Notes: generated by a model not told the origin, from the letters alone. A stretch of DNA of 53,517 bases from Thoreauomyces humboldtii (GCA_027596035.1 JADGJA010000059.1:1-53517); one strand, 5' to 3'. Positions 35,700-46,585 are shown, numbered from the stretch's first letter. A program made the numbers and translations.

Positions 35700-38600
35700 T
35701 CAGCCTTGGGACCCCGGAGGCTGGTTCGGTTGACTTTGTCGTTGCTGAGAGGCGGGCGACCCGTGCTGCGCGGTTGAAGCATCAGGGCCTGGCATCCGAG
35801 CAACCGCCACGCCCATCTGGGGGCTGGAAGCTAGCCCGGGCGTGAGAGCCATCGATACGGCTTGCGCTTGTGCTTGCTGTTGCTGTTGCTGTTGACGGGC
35901 TTGTTGCAATTGCCTCTGCTGCTGTATCATCTCTGGTGTCATCTGTGACGGCTGGCAGAGTCAGAAGCAGAAAATCATACAAGCCGCTTAGTCCCCAGCG
36001 TCGACGAAACGAACCTGGCCCATCTTCGCAACCTGCTGCGCGTTTTGTAAAGCGACAAACGCTGCGGCGGTGTGCGGTGCGTCTGCAAACTCTTGCACCC
36101 GTTGGGGCGGCATCTGCTGCTGCTGCTGCGGAGACGATTGCTGTTGATGAAGGATCCCTTGCATTGGTTGCTGAGGTGAGGACTGCTGCTGCTGTTGCTG
36201 TTGCTGCTGGGCTTGGAGTTGCTGCTGATGTTGATGTTTATGGAGCTGTTGTTGCTGCTGTAAGGATAATACGTGTTGCTGTTGCTGATGTGCCTGCTAA
36301 ATTGGCAAAGTCAGTCAGCGCGTGCATGCGGTCGAACGGAGACGGCGGACTGTTTACATACCATCTGTAAACGTTGATTCATGCTGGCCGCGCCGGGGTT
36401 CTGGATGTGGCGCCCGGCGTTTGTCGGAGTCAGTTGAGCATTCACGTCAATTTGCATGTCCCCTGAAGAGAACCGTAAGTAACGAATACTAAAGATTTGC
36501 TATCCTGGCCATTTTCGGACTAACCGCCTATGTGGCTAGATTGGGGCGACAATGCCGCCCGCTGTTGCTGCGGAGACGCGTTCATCATTTGCTGCTGTCG
36601 AGCAAGCATTGCCGCCCGCAAGTACTGCTCCTGGGCACTTAGCGGCAAGGCCCCGGTAGCATTGAGTCGTGCCATCGAAGGACTGTGCGGTGCGAGCTGT
36701 CCTGCCATGATTGGTGTCCCTGAAGGGCGCATTGCGCTGTGCTGCGGGACTGCGCCACCGACTGACACTTGACCGCCCATCAAGGGTGCCTGCATAGGAA
36801 GGAGGCCGCCTGGTGGCCGCGCGCCCCGGAACTGATATGCAAGTTGGTTGGGCAGCCCCATAGGCGGAGCCCGGCCAAGGAGCACGGCCTGAAGTAGTTC
36901 GTAAGAGGATGAGCCCACAGAAAAAGCTTTCACCAAAACTTGACGACACAACTTACGCCACGTGGGTGTGAACCGAACATCTGACGTCCATGCTCTTGTG
37001 CTTGCTGCGCTAAGCGAGCTCGCTTCACGGCGGCGAGTTCCGCAGGGGTTAGTGGCACCCCGTTGGGATCAATACCGGCAGTCGTTTGCGCTTGAAAGTG
37101 GGTTTCATGTGTTGTCAGTACGATCTTGAGGGGAAGTTTGCGTTCCGCCCGTTTCAGTGGGTCTTTGTTCTTGCTCAAACTGCGGATGGATTCAATTGTC
37201 GCGAAGTGTTGCGCAATCCTTGGGTCCAGGACCTCGGAAGATGAAGGGATCGTGCCGAGACCAGATTGTGCAGATTTTGGCATTCCCGATGACGAGGGCA
37301 AGGCATCTGTGGCCGCTGGTTTTGTGACCCCGAGCCCTGAAGCAGGCAATTCTCGAAATCGCAGAAAGCACTCCCAGTCACTTCGTCGCCAGCGCAGGCC
37401 GGCCATTTGCCGAGAAAAGAGCATATCCGCCACTATGGTCCAGTTATGCTGATATGCGGATGCCAAGTATAGGAGATCAGCATCTTCTACGCTGGACCAC
37501 TCGGGAGTTTGTCGGGCTTTGCTAGAAGGCGCAGGTGAGGCAGGCGGGAGGATAGTAGGTACAAGAACAGGCTTCGTGGGTGCAGCAAATAGTGCTAAAC
37601 AGTTTGGTAAGTAAACGTCGTTTTGCAACTCAGGGGAGCTCCTGACTTACGGGTATAGGCGGGAACCGCGTCATGTGGGCCAGGGCTTTCCAAACTTTGC
37701 GAGACTTCCCGCATCGGATCGTCTTCCGCACCGCGTTTACAGTCGTCAACGATGACACGTCGTTCAGAAATGAGCTTTGACACTGGCACGATACGTTTGT
37801 GATGGTTTTCGTCGACGTAAGGCTCATCGAGGCGAAGCGGTACGTAAGTAGGGAGTCCAGGGTTATTTGGTGCATTACCGCCATCGTCTATGATGTGAAA
37901 CGTAGCGTCGACATCCATGAACATTGGGGTCTGATCGCTCAGTGGTTCTGAGCCGACTTCCCCCGCTTCCCGCACATCTGCCGACGACCGACGTCGCGTC
38001 ACATCCGGATTGTCAATTATCATGGCATTGGAGGCTCGTCGCACTGAGGGGGTTTCTGGTGTCGCTGCCCGGTCAATGGACGACGGCCGGCGGTCTATGC
38101 AAAGCGAAGGCTTATCCGTAGACGCATGCCATTCCATGACCCATTGTGCCATATGGTAGGCAGTCGCAATCTTCAGGCGCCGCTCCTGCCTGAAATCCGT
38201 GCGCATCCACTTCATTTCGTCCAGCAGCGCATCCCAATGCGTTTGTAAGCGTTGTGGGGGATCGTGTGGTTTCAGCTGCCGGAAGCTCCATAGCCTCTTC
38301 TCTTTAAGTTGTTCGACCTTGGAAAGGAGGGACAGCTGCTGAGCTTCGTTTCGGGCAGCCTGCCAATCCTTTGTCGTCAACGCCTTTGAGGCCGTCGGAA
38401 GCAGTGCGCCAATGGGGTTGGCTTGTACACGAAGCTGCCACTCGTACCAACGATATCCGCCCAGCTCCGAGTTTGCTTCTATCAGTGCGCCATTCTTTCG
38501 AAGGGGAGTGCGTTTGCGAGGTTCGGCCTTCACATCCTGAGCACGAGTTTTCGTGCGTGGTGTCTTGACGATGGCAGTGATTGCGGGAGTCCGGGCTGCC

Positions 38601-39241
38601 GGCGTCTTTGTGACTGTAGAGCTTCTTCGCCGGACAACAGTCGCGGATGACGACGTGGGGCCAGTCGTCAGCGGGATGGTGATGTCTACGGCGGGAACCG
38701 ATGGGCCCGTGGGGGTATCGGGACTGATTGCGAGCTTCTTGGCCGTCACACCCCGAGTTACCATGCGTTCAGGGGGCGGAAGTGCCCGTCGTCGATGCGA
38801 TTGCGAACGCCCTTCTACGTTGTTTTCATCGTCGCCTCGTGAGTCTCCCGCGTCATGAGACCCCGCTGCATAGTCCCTTGACCACATTGCATCGCATATC
38901 TGCTCCCTCGAGACCCGGTACACCCGTCGGAATTCATCAAAGCCCTTCTCATCGGTGGATGCCTCTCCGTCAGCCAGAAGTCCATCCGATGAATGGTTTT
39001 CCACGTTCTTTTGTCGCGTGTAGAGTTCTCGCAGCAGCGCTTCGTGTCGCCCAGCGACAAAACTGTGAAAAGTATATTAGCAAGCTTTTGATGTCGATGA
39101 CCTCCCTGCCTCGGCACTCGTACTTTGCTCGTTGTTCGCGTGCGTCCTGCGCCCGAGCGCGCAAAATCCCTACGTCCAGATCCTGACAACCCAGTAGCCC
39201 ATTTAGCAAAAAAGTAGACTAAACGCATCCACGAGCCCCAT
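35700..39241 (-). CDS. EAF1: Eaf1/Vid21, platform subunit of the NuA4 histone acetyltransferase complex
   Basis: The 5' exons are 39241-39233 (Met-Gly-Leu only), 39182-39118, 39062-37651, 37594-36957 and 36888-36525, followed by several short Gln-rich exons to 35700. The total is well over 1000 residues. The N-terminus has a helical VAGRHEALLRELYTRQKN. An HSA domain follows with WDALLDEMKWMRTDFRQERR and AYHMAQWVMEWH, the surface that holds actin and Arp4. A SANT/Myb domain reads PEWSSVEDADLLYLASAYQH, with NWTIVADML after it. The C-terminal third is Gln/Pro-rich with long CAG/CTG tracts (about 36170-36300). HSA then SANT without a helicase domain distinguishes Eaf1/Vid21 from Swr1/Ino80. It works in the nucleus as the NuA4 scaffold. 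Confidence 0.88.
36170..36300. repeat. CAG/CTG trinucleotide tracts encoding poly-Gln
   Basis: Several impure CTG runs lie inside the 3' coding part of EAF1, for example at 36182-36240 and 36247-36290. They encode Gln-rich stretches with His and Leu interruptions. Such tracts are usual in transcription co-activators and tend to vary in length. Confidence 0.8.
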
Positions 39242-39583
39242 CAAGGGTCATACTGTTTCGTTTCGTGGTTCTCCTATAGCTGGCACTAGCGCTCCGGTTG
39301 TCGTCACAGAGAGCGCCATGTGTCCCGCGAAAGTCTGACCGAGGCACGATGCCCAACCAGCGGGCTTGCTTTCCCCCCAAAGTACAGAAGGGCCGGATGC
39401 TCAGTGCCTACCGGTGGAACTCGGCAGGAAGGCGGCTGCGCTCGCTGTGTCCAGAATTCGGTTGTGCCAGCTCCTGCAATTTCTTGAATTTCCAGTCCAC
39501 TTGAGCCGACAGTCATTAGTTTTCCCAACCATTTCGTTTGTCCTTGAAGGTTCAAACGCGCACACGAACACGAACAGACCAAC
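39242..39583. promoter_or_regulatory. Divergent promoter between EAF1 and LAMTOR3
   Basis: About 340 nt lie between the two outward-facing start codons. Short overlapping frames show nothing recognisable. It must serve both genes. Confidence 0.5.
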
Positions 39584-40257
39584 ATGGCGGAACAGGTAAC
39601 GAATATATTAAGCATCTACTGGCGTATAAAGGCGTAGATGCTCAGTAACTTTATCGTTAAATCCTAGCTGGATGCACTCCTTGAATCGGTGCTCGCGCGG
39701 TAATGCCATCAACTTCTCGTCTGAACACTAAACGCCCTGCTGATTTCTTTTTCCCTGCGAACTCAGAACACCTCAAATGGATGCTGTCTTGCTGACAGAC
39801 AAGGATGGAGTCATATTAGCGCATGCGCTCCAGCCAACGCTCCCTGCTGCGACTCTAGAGCCTGCGTTCTCGGCGACGTTCGCGGTTGCCAGCGACCAGG
39901 TATCTTAGCCCGTCGCTTTCGGGAATGTCAGGTTAAGGGAATGTCAGCTCAACTTCCTTGACAGGCTGGTCGTCTCGGTCTCGGTCGTAGCAAAGTCATT
40001 GTATCAACTTTTCGGCACGCTGTCGTGGTTCAGTTCAGCTATACCCCTCTGATTTTGACAATTTTGGGAGCTCGTGACGCAAATTCTGGTATGTCTGCAA
40101 TGATCTTCCGCGGAAAAAGAAGCATCGCTCAGAAACCATCTCCGCTTACCGAGCAGATGTCCTTATCAAAGCTGGTCGAGCGCTCGAGCGACCGATGCGC
40201 GTCGTAGCCGACGCAATCCAGAAGGCTGTTCAGAATGATCAGAAGAAAGATTACTAG
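39584..40257 (+). CDS. LAMTOR3: LAMTOR3/MP1 homologue, Ragulator subunit (five short exons)
   Basis: Exons 39584-39595, 39668-39699, 39767-39899, 39965-40088 and 40157-40257 give 133 residues in one frame; no exon is long enough to stand out as an open frame. The product starts MAEQLDALLESVLAR. It continues AVLLTDKDGVILAHALQPTL, EPAFSATFAVASDQAGRLGL, VVVQFSYTPLILTILGARDA and then helix ALERPMRVVADAIQKAV. Human LAMTOR3 has the same order (VSDRDGVPV, FLSTFALATDQGSKLGL, VVQFNRLPL) and about the same length, with the roadblock/LC7 fold. As part of Ragulator it would hold Rag GTPases on the vacuole/lysosome for TORC1 and scaffold MAP-kinase signalling. The first exon is 12 nt. Confidence 0.85.
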
Positions 40258-40644
40258 TTTTGACGGGTGGAGAGTATTGCAATCGTTGCCAGCTCTATCT
40301 TGGGGAGCTGGGGATGGATTGGGGGACAAACCTATCGCCGTGGCTGGACCATCTCGGTTCGTTTACCCCGATGCCATGACACCCCAGAGTCATCCCGGCA
40401 AGCCGAATTACACTTGTGTTGTACATGACATGCCCGATCACGGAATGCGCTTAGGCTTCCAACTGGGGAGTATCCCCTACTCGAATATGTCGAGGACCGC
40501 TGACCATCAGCAAATACTGACACGTTCAGATGGCACACTCAAGATACGTCATCACCCTGCACTTTTTCCCGTCCTACGATAGTCTCTGATCCATCGTATG
40601 GCATCCCTGATGCCTACTTCTACGTTTACGCACATCCCATCCTT
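40258..40644. other. Convergent intergenic region between LAMTOR3 and ERG26
   Basis: This 387-nt space separates two stop codons. A 115-codon open frame on the + strand (from 40235, overlapping the LAMTOR3 last exon in another frame) has no domain and is regarded as chance. Confidence 0.4.
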
Positions 40645-41895
40645 CTATCGCCCTACGACCTCGTTCTTCGCGGATCGCCTATCAACGTCCTTCCAGAACG
40701 CTGCAGTCCTCGCTAAACCTTCCTCCAGTGATATGATGGGCCTGTAACCGAGGACTCGCTTCGCTTTCTGGATGTCGAGGTATCGGTTGTTGGTGATGAC
40801 CTTGACCCTGAAGTTTGTGAAGGTAGGGTTGAGCTTCGCGACGGGCCTCATGAGCGCAACGATCAGGTCCATGAAGCTGCCGAGCGCAAGACCCACGGCC
40901 CGCGGGATCGCAATGCTCAACGTGTTCTTGTACCCCAACTCATTGTAGAGGTACTTGGGTACGTCCCAGAAGAAGGTAGGCGTGTCGTTCGTGATGTAAA
41001 AGGCTTCGCCGGAAACGCCGGGCAGGGCAATGTTCTGGGCAGCGAGGATATGGGCGTGAGCAACATTGTCCACGTATGTCCAGTCGAAGAGGGTGGAGTT
41101 GTCGCCGATCATGAACTTCCAGTTGCCCTTCTTTGCAGCATCGTACAAGCCTTTGGATGCGTTGTTATCGCTGAGGAGGGGAGAGGCAGAGAGTTGGCAA
41201 ACGAACCAACTGGACAGATTCGAGGCTTGCACGTAATGAGACTTACTTGGGTCCGAAGATTCCAGCAGGTCGAAGAGCGACCGTGGCGACCCCGCCGTGA
41301 CCGTTCGATTCCATGACAAGATGCTCAGCAGCGGCCTTACGAAAAGCCTATTAGCTCCACAAGTATGACTTTTGTGTGCCTTCTCATGTCCCGTGATCAC
41401 ACCTTGGTCTCGTTGTAAGTATCCATATGCGTGGTACAGTAGGGATCCTTCTCCGTCCCGTTCCTCAGGTCCTGTCCGTTGTAAGTCACGCTGGCCGAAC
41501 TCGTGTACACGAGCTTCTTGACCCCCTCCTTCCTGCAGGCTTCGAGAATGGTCCTCGTCCCTTCGTAGTTGACCTTCCAGTACACGGGAGTCGGGAAGCC
41601 CTCGATGACCGCAGCAGTGTGGATCACGACATCGATGCCTTTGCATGCGGCGGACACGGACGCTGTGTCGGTGATGTCGCCGGTGATGACGCGGGCACGA
41701 GAGTCCGGCTTGGGGGGAGCGCGAAGATCAAAGATCGTGACAGAGGGTTGGTTGGGAAGGCCCAGCAAGAGATCCACTATGCGGGCACCGAGGAAGCCCC
41801 CTCCACCAATGACCAGGTAAGATTCCTAGGCGAACGGTTTGAGCGGAACTGTATAGCCGTAGATCACTTTATGTGCTCACCAGAGACGCAGTCAT
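40645..41895 (-). CDS. ERG26: Sterol-4-alpha-carboxylate 3-dehydrogenase (decarboxylating), Erg26
   Basis: Exons 41895-41881 (15 nt), 41825-41403, 41335-41247 and 41170-40645 give 350 residues, the usual Erg26 length. The NAD-binding Rossmann motif is ESYLVIGGGGFLGARIVDLL, with IFDLR after beta-2. DVVIHTAAVIEG and the catalytic YTSSASVTYNG follow, with Tyr/Lys in YNETK, then ALRPAGIFGP, DWTYVDNVAHAHILAAQ and AFYITNDTPTFFWD. These are hallmarks of the 3-beta-HSD family and fit Erg26. The enzyme removes the C-4 carboxyl group during ergosterol synthesis at the ER with Erg25, Erg27 and Erg28. The C-terminal ELGY..TLSIAIPRAVGLALGS segment may be membrane-associated. It shares a 234-nt divergent promoter with the gene at 42130. 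Confidence 0.9.
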
Positions 41896-42129
41896 GACTG
41901 TCTAAGCCAACTACTAACGACTACTGTGAAAGCGGACTCGTTCAGCGACAGCACGTTGGAAGCAGGTCAAACAATTGGCGGGGTCGCACTCGCACGAGGG
42001 ACCAAGGGGTCGAGGAGGTCAAGGACCCCACACCGTACCATCTTGAGTAGGGCCAACCAACTGGAGTTTCCACTCCGCTTTCCCCCCACTTCGGGCCATT
42101 TACACTTCTCCTTCCTTCCCCTTCCCGCA

Positions 42130-42891
42130 ATGGCAACTCCAGAAGACGACGGAGTGGACGACCTAGCGGCGGCCGTTCAGGCCCATCTCCACCTAGACGA
42201 AGCGGCCCCCACGGTTGTGCCATCAAAGGAGCCAAAGCCAAAAGAGAAGAAGAAGAAATCGCCAAAACCTGGGAGCAAGGCAGCCGTCCTGTTGAAACAG
42301 CAACAGCGGCAACAAGCTCAAGCACCTCCACCGACCGTCCTCGTCCCATACACCCCTCCCGAGGTATCCCGAGATCTTCCGACCAGGACTCTGATTCTCT
42401 CGTTCAGGACTCCGAAAGACCTCGCGTCCGCCCTCCTCCGTCCTCACTTGACCTACGAAGGAACGGTCCTCAACGGTCCGCTTCTCGGGGTCAACTTTCC
42501 ATCGGCGCACCTCAGAGACTGGGCAGAGACCACGACGCCGACGGAGGACGAGCGATCCATACTCTCTCTGGCGGAAAGTTCGTCCTACATCATCGCGCAC
42601 ATCGCCCGTGATCGCTCCACGCTGCTTCACGAGTGGGCGCACGCGGTCTATTACACGCACCAGGCGTACAGGGACGAGTGTCTTCGTTTGTGGAACGATC
42701 TACCCGGTCAGATCAAAAAGGCCGTGAACGTCCAGCTCGGGCTCATGGGGTACCGGGAGGACGTTTGGATGGACGAGTGGCAGGCTTACTGCGTGGAAGG
42801 GCCAACGGCTTTCGGGGCAATGTGCGACAGGAGTCTTGGGGTTCCATGTCGGGATCTGAAGGAGGCACTGGGTACGCCGCCCGGGTGGTAA
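42130..42891 (+). CDS. Uncharacterised protein with HEWAH zincin-like motif
   Basis: A single exon codes 253 residues. The first 70 residues are charged and low-complexity (KEPKPKEKKKKSPKPGSKAA, then Gln-rich). The folded part has TRTLILSFRTPKDLASALL and the core SSYIIAHIARDRSTLLHEWAHAVYY in which HEWAH fits the HExxH zinc-metallopeptidase motif, followed by a helix (HQAYRDECLRLWNDL) and WMDEWQAYCVEGPTAF, where Glu of DEWQAY could be a third zinc ligand. No signal peptide or transmembrane segment is visible, so it should be cytosolic or nuclear. I do not recognise a named family. Peptidase activity is inference from the motif. An upstream in-frame ATG at 41926 overlaps the promoter and is less likely. 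Confidence 0.75.
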   Translation: MATPEDDGVDDLAAAVQAHLHLDEAAPTVVPSKEPKPKEKKKKSPKPGSKAAVLLKQQQRQQAQAPPPTVLVPYTPPEVSRDLPTRTLILSFRTPKDLASALLRPHLTYEGTVLNGPLLGVNFPSAHLRDWAETTTPTEDERSILSLAESSSYIIAHIARDRSTLLHEWAHAVYYTHQAYRDECLRLWNDLPGQIKKAVNVQLGLMGYREDVWMDEWQAYCVEGPTAFGAMCDRSLGVPCRDLKEALGTPPGW

Positions 42892-43114
42892 GGCATCTGG
42901 CCGCCGGTCGAGGTGGCTCATGGTTAGCGGCAGCGCGCTAGGGAAAAGTTGGAGAAGTTTCGTCACGTATTGGCCTTCGGAAGGTCTCACTGTGAAGACA
43001 TCAAGGAGCGTGGATAACTGTAGATCGTATATTACGGTGATCTGATGAAGCAAAATTATGGAATGGAGTATGACTCTGGTACATACGCCGGAGTGGGGTG
43101 TGATTCAGATCAGC

Positions 43115-43926
43115 CTAGCGAGCAGGATCAGAAGACGCACCATTCAGGAACGTTTGTACGTATTCCTTCCGATATGGGTTGACATCCGTTTCTGCGGTCC
43201 GGTTCAACGGCGTCCATTTGGGATCCTGAGAAGTTGTGGACATGGTAAGGACAGTCCGCAAAGCCCAAGAACAACATCCAAGAAAAGGCGATTGTCACCT
43301 CCTTGAAAAGCCGCATGGCCTTGAGGTAGTTGGTCGAGTCGAGCGTGAAGCGATGGTAGATTCCAGCCGGCTAGCGTCCGAAGAGGGACACCACTCAGAA
43401 TTCAAGCCTACAGCAGCAACATCCCTCCGCTAGGTCGGGGGGTTGGGGGTTCCCTTACCAGCACGATCATCTCGCCCGCAGAGAGGGCGATCCGGACCCA
43501 CTCGTCGCCGGGGCTTCGCACGTCGAAGTATCCCGAGCCCTCCAGGATGTATCTGATCTCCTCATCCTCGTGGAAGTGCTCCTCGAAGAAGCTCTTGAGT
43601 TTGGCTTCATAGTTTGGAAGCTTCTCCTTGGAGATTGTTATCTGCTCGAGGAAATGCGACACATTCAGATCCTTCTGCCCTCGAACCACGACCAGAAACT
43701 CTCTCGACGGAGAGAGAGACTTTACCACGTCCCGGTTCTTGTAGTTTCTTTCCTCGCAGATTCGGTCGACCTGGTCCAGGTGCTTTGGGTCGGAAGGAAG
43801 AATGTTCCAGCGGAGGACGCCAAGGTGATCCAACGTACTCAGCGGTACAGGACGATTCGGGGTATACTGATGGAGTTCGCGACCGTCAGAAGCATCTGCG
43901 TCGTTGTAAAACCAGGCTTGAACCAT
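43115..43926 (-). CDS. ADI1: Acireductone dioxygenase (methionine salvage)
   Basis: Exons 43926-43459, 43370-43299 and 43225-43115 give 216 residues. It starts [15 protein letters not shown] and has the cupin metal site [20 protein letters not shown] (two His and one Glu), with the fourth ligand in [10 protein letters not shown]. The C-terminus [10 protein letters not shown] ... NPYRKEYV is typical of ADI1. The Fe form converts acireductone to the methionine precursor 2-keto-4-methylthiobutyrate and formate. It is cytosolic or nuclear. The apparent stop after GGMLLL in the first exon is intronic. The last six residues (NGASSDPAR region) extend beyond most relatives. Confidence 0.93.
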
Positions 43927-44600
43927 CGTGCCTCGTTCGATCCTGTCCGTGCGCAGTTGAAATCGGTGCCAAGGTGGTCGCAATTGCTGGCTTGCCGAGT
44001 AGGGTTAGGGGGCTGATCTATACCGGAAGTAACCGGGGTGGTGGTACCAGCGATCCACGCAGCGTGCGGCGGAGTTTGTGAGAGCGTCGGACAGCAACTT
44101 GGGGTGATCCTTGCTTCTTGGCCGCAAACTGGCTCGCTCTCTCCTTTGGTCGTCGTGTTTCAGGATGTCCTTAGGCCCATCTCCTCCTGTCTCTATCGAT
44201 GCTGCTTCTTCTTCTTCGGAGGAAAGGGGCCATGTTTTACCTCGCTTATTACCCCCTGAAGATGAGTGGGGGAACGGTTTATATTTCATTTCCTCTATCT
44301 CCTTCCCGCTCTCCCTCTCCCAAGCTTTTCTCTTCTGCTGCTTCGTTCTTCCTAAAGGAGACGAGTCCGTCGGCTGCATTTCGTCTCGCCTCCTCGCTGC
44401 TGCTCATCCTTTCCACCCCCCTCGGTTTTCCATTCGGGTCGCTGCTGCCAACGCTTAGCTCGCAGCGTGGACGGACGGTTCTTCCCTCCCCTTCAGTACA
44501 CATCCTTCTTCCCAACTTTCAGCGCTCATTCGCCTGACAACTCAGACACGACGGCGGTCCCCTCCAGTAGCCTCCACCCACCCATCTCGGTCGAGACAGA
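43927..44600. promoter_or_regulatory. Divergent promoter between ADI1 and SH3 paralogue 2
   Basis: About 670 nt without a supported gene. The right part (44170-44590) is strongly C/T-rich, as expected of a highly expressed fungal gene leader. Open frames on both strands are low-complexity products of this tract. Confidence 0.5.
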
Positions 44601-46320
44601 ATGAAAACGTCTTTATCTCGGCTAGCCCTTGCCGCGGCCGGCCTCGTCGCTCTCGAGGAGGCATACGCCGCCTCGTCGACTTGCTTCCAACTGAAGGGCT
44701 CCTCCACATGTCCCGACCTCGCAAGCTTCTTCATCAGCAACAGCAGCGCATTCTCGGACGTTGCTTCCTTCGACGCCTACATGAACGGCAACTCCATCAG
44801 GAATGCCAGCTACGTGTCCGAGTTCAAGAGTGACTTTGGATGCAGCGGTTGGGATGGTCACAACCAGCGCTACCAGGCTTCCACGAGTTGCTTCCTCGTA
44901 AGTTTCTCAAGTTCCAGAACCTTCTTTTGGCTCGGCAATGGATCCGTGTATTCATCAACCTTTTGCTCTCGTAGTTCGTGCAGCAAGGAAATTGCCCGCA
45001 AAACCCTAGTCCGCTCCCGGTAGCAGCAAGCATGTGCAAATCGACATGCCTTCAGGGCGTCCACTCCAACTCGGACATCTTTGCCAACACCACGGCCTGT
45101 CCTGTTGCGGCGACCGCAGCCACTCAGAGCCTGGACCAGAAGAACCAGGACCTGCTCACAGGCTCCTTCACCGCGTTTTGCAACAAGCTGTCGGACTCGA
45201 CTAGCTCTTGCACCCAAGGCCTGAAGAGCGAGCTTGGCATGTGTGGGTTCTCGTACTTTGCCGACGCACAATCTTACTGTTCCACCACGACCGGCCAGGC
45301 TGACGCGTGCTGCTTGCTTGTCGCCTCCTTGGCCACCACGTCGTCGTCGGCTCTCTCGGCCGCGGTCCCTTCCAGCATCACCGACCCCATCCACTCCCTT
45401 CCATACGTTGCCTCGGGCATCGCCCTCGCGGTCATGGTGGTCGTCTCGGCAGCGTTCATCTTCTGCATAAAGGTTCGACCCTGGCGAAAAGCCTCCACCA
45501 CGGCCATCGAGCCTCCCTCCAGCGACGTGACCCCGGGACCGTTCGGGACCTACGGAACCCTCTCCCGCAGCGGAACCGTCGTCAAGGGCGTCGACAGCAA
45601 TGGCGGAGCACCCTTCCGAGGAGGTGCACCGCAGCGCAAGAGCTTGATGCAGTCCTTCCGTCGTTCCATCATGGGTCAGAAGCCGACACGGATCGACCCT
45701 GGCCTCCCCACCACGGCACCGACCATCAAGAAGATGAACCCCCAGTCCATGTACTCGAACGCCGACACCTTGCAAGTCCCTCGGTCCCCCGCGCCTCCAC
45801 TTCCCTCTTTCCAGCAGGGACAGAACGTGCAGAGCATGTACTCGAACGCGGCACCGAGGTCTCCGGCCCCACCCATGCCGGCTTACATGCCTCAGCAGCA
45901 GCAGCAGCAACAGCAGCAGTCTTACGTTTTCGACGACCCCATGCCTGTTGCACCCGCCGCCGAGGGACCCTTGGGAGGTTTCCAGATGAGGGTTGGCGAG
46001 GCGTACGTCGGACAGCTAGCGGACGAGCTGTCCCTGCAGGTCGGAGATATCGTGACCGTCGAGGAAGAGTTTGACGATGGTGAGTTCCGGCTTGATTCGC
46101 TTTTGTTTTTCGCACACAAAAACGGTTTCATTGACATATCGCTCTTTTAGGTTGGGCGACTGGTCGCAACGAATCCACCGGCGAAGTCGGAGCCTTCCCC
46201 TTTGCATGCCTGGACGCCATGGATGCTTACTCGCAATACAATGAACAAGGGGGACGTGCGACCAACAGCGTCGTCAGAGAGCGAGGCGTATCTCTGTATG
46301 CTAGTCAGGCCCAGTTTTGA
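44601..46320 (+). CDS. Fus1-like single-pass membrane protein with cytoplasmic SH3 domain, paralogue 2
   Basis: Exons 44601-44897, 44975-46079 and 46151-46320 give 523 residues. The order is the same as in the gene at 15997: signal peptide (LALAAAGLVALEEAYA), Cys-rich ectodomain (MCKSTCLQGVHSNSDIFANT), one helix (YVASGIALAVMVVVSAAFIF), KVRPWRK stop-transfer, ASTTAIEPPSSDVTPGPFG, SFRRSIMGQKP, proline-rich linker, SH3 (YVGQLADELSLQVGDIVTVE ... GEVGAFPFACL) and the tail RGVSLYASQAQF. The first intron is at the same codon in both genes; the second, inside the SH3 domain, exists only here. A poly-Gln run (about 45893-45921) is also specific to this copy. It is probably a plasma-membrane sensor or scaffold; the ligand and partners are unknown. 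Confidence 0.87.
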
Positions 46321-46585
46321 GCGTACTGTACATTCATGGACGTATAGCATGTGTCTCCAAAAGCTCACTTCTCCCCCGCGTAGATTTTCCTTTTGAAACA
46401 CCTCACATAAGACCACCCTTTCCTGTATCATAACCTTTTTCGTCAATCATTTTCTGCCACCTCATTCTTCTTGGCGATTCAAGTAGCTTCATCCTATGTT
46501 CATCATCGCACCCACATCCTCCCAGGGTAAAAAATGTATACAATTAGGGAAATACCTCGCGGGGGGCATTTTCTACGCCTTCGTC
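46321..46585. other. Convergent 3' region between SH3 paralogue 2 and P450
   Basis: About 265 nt between two stop codons, AT-richer than the genes, with T-rich and A-rich runs (ATTTTCCTTTTG, GTAAAAAATG) suited to 3'-end formation. No gene is seen. Confidence 0.45.

Noticed and set aside
44870..45910. 346-codon open frame on the - strand
   Set aside because: It is antisense to the SH3 paralogue 2 exon; composition is Arg/Gly-rich with no domain.
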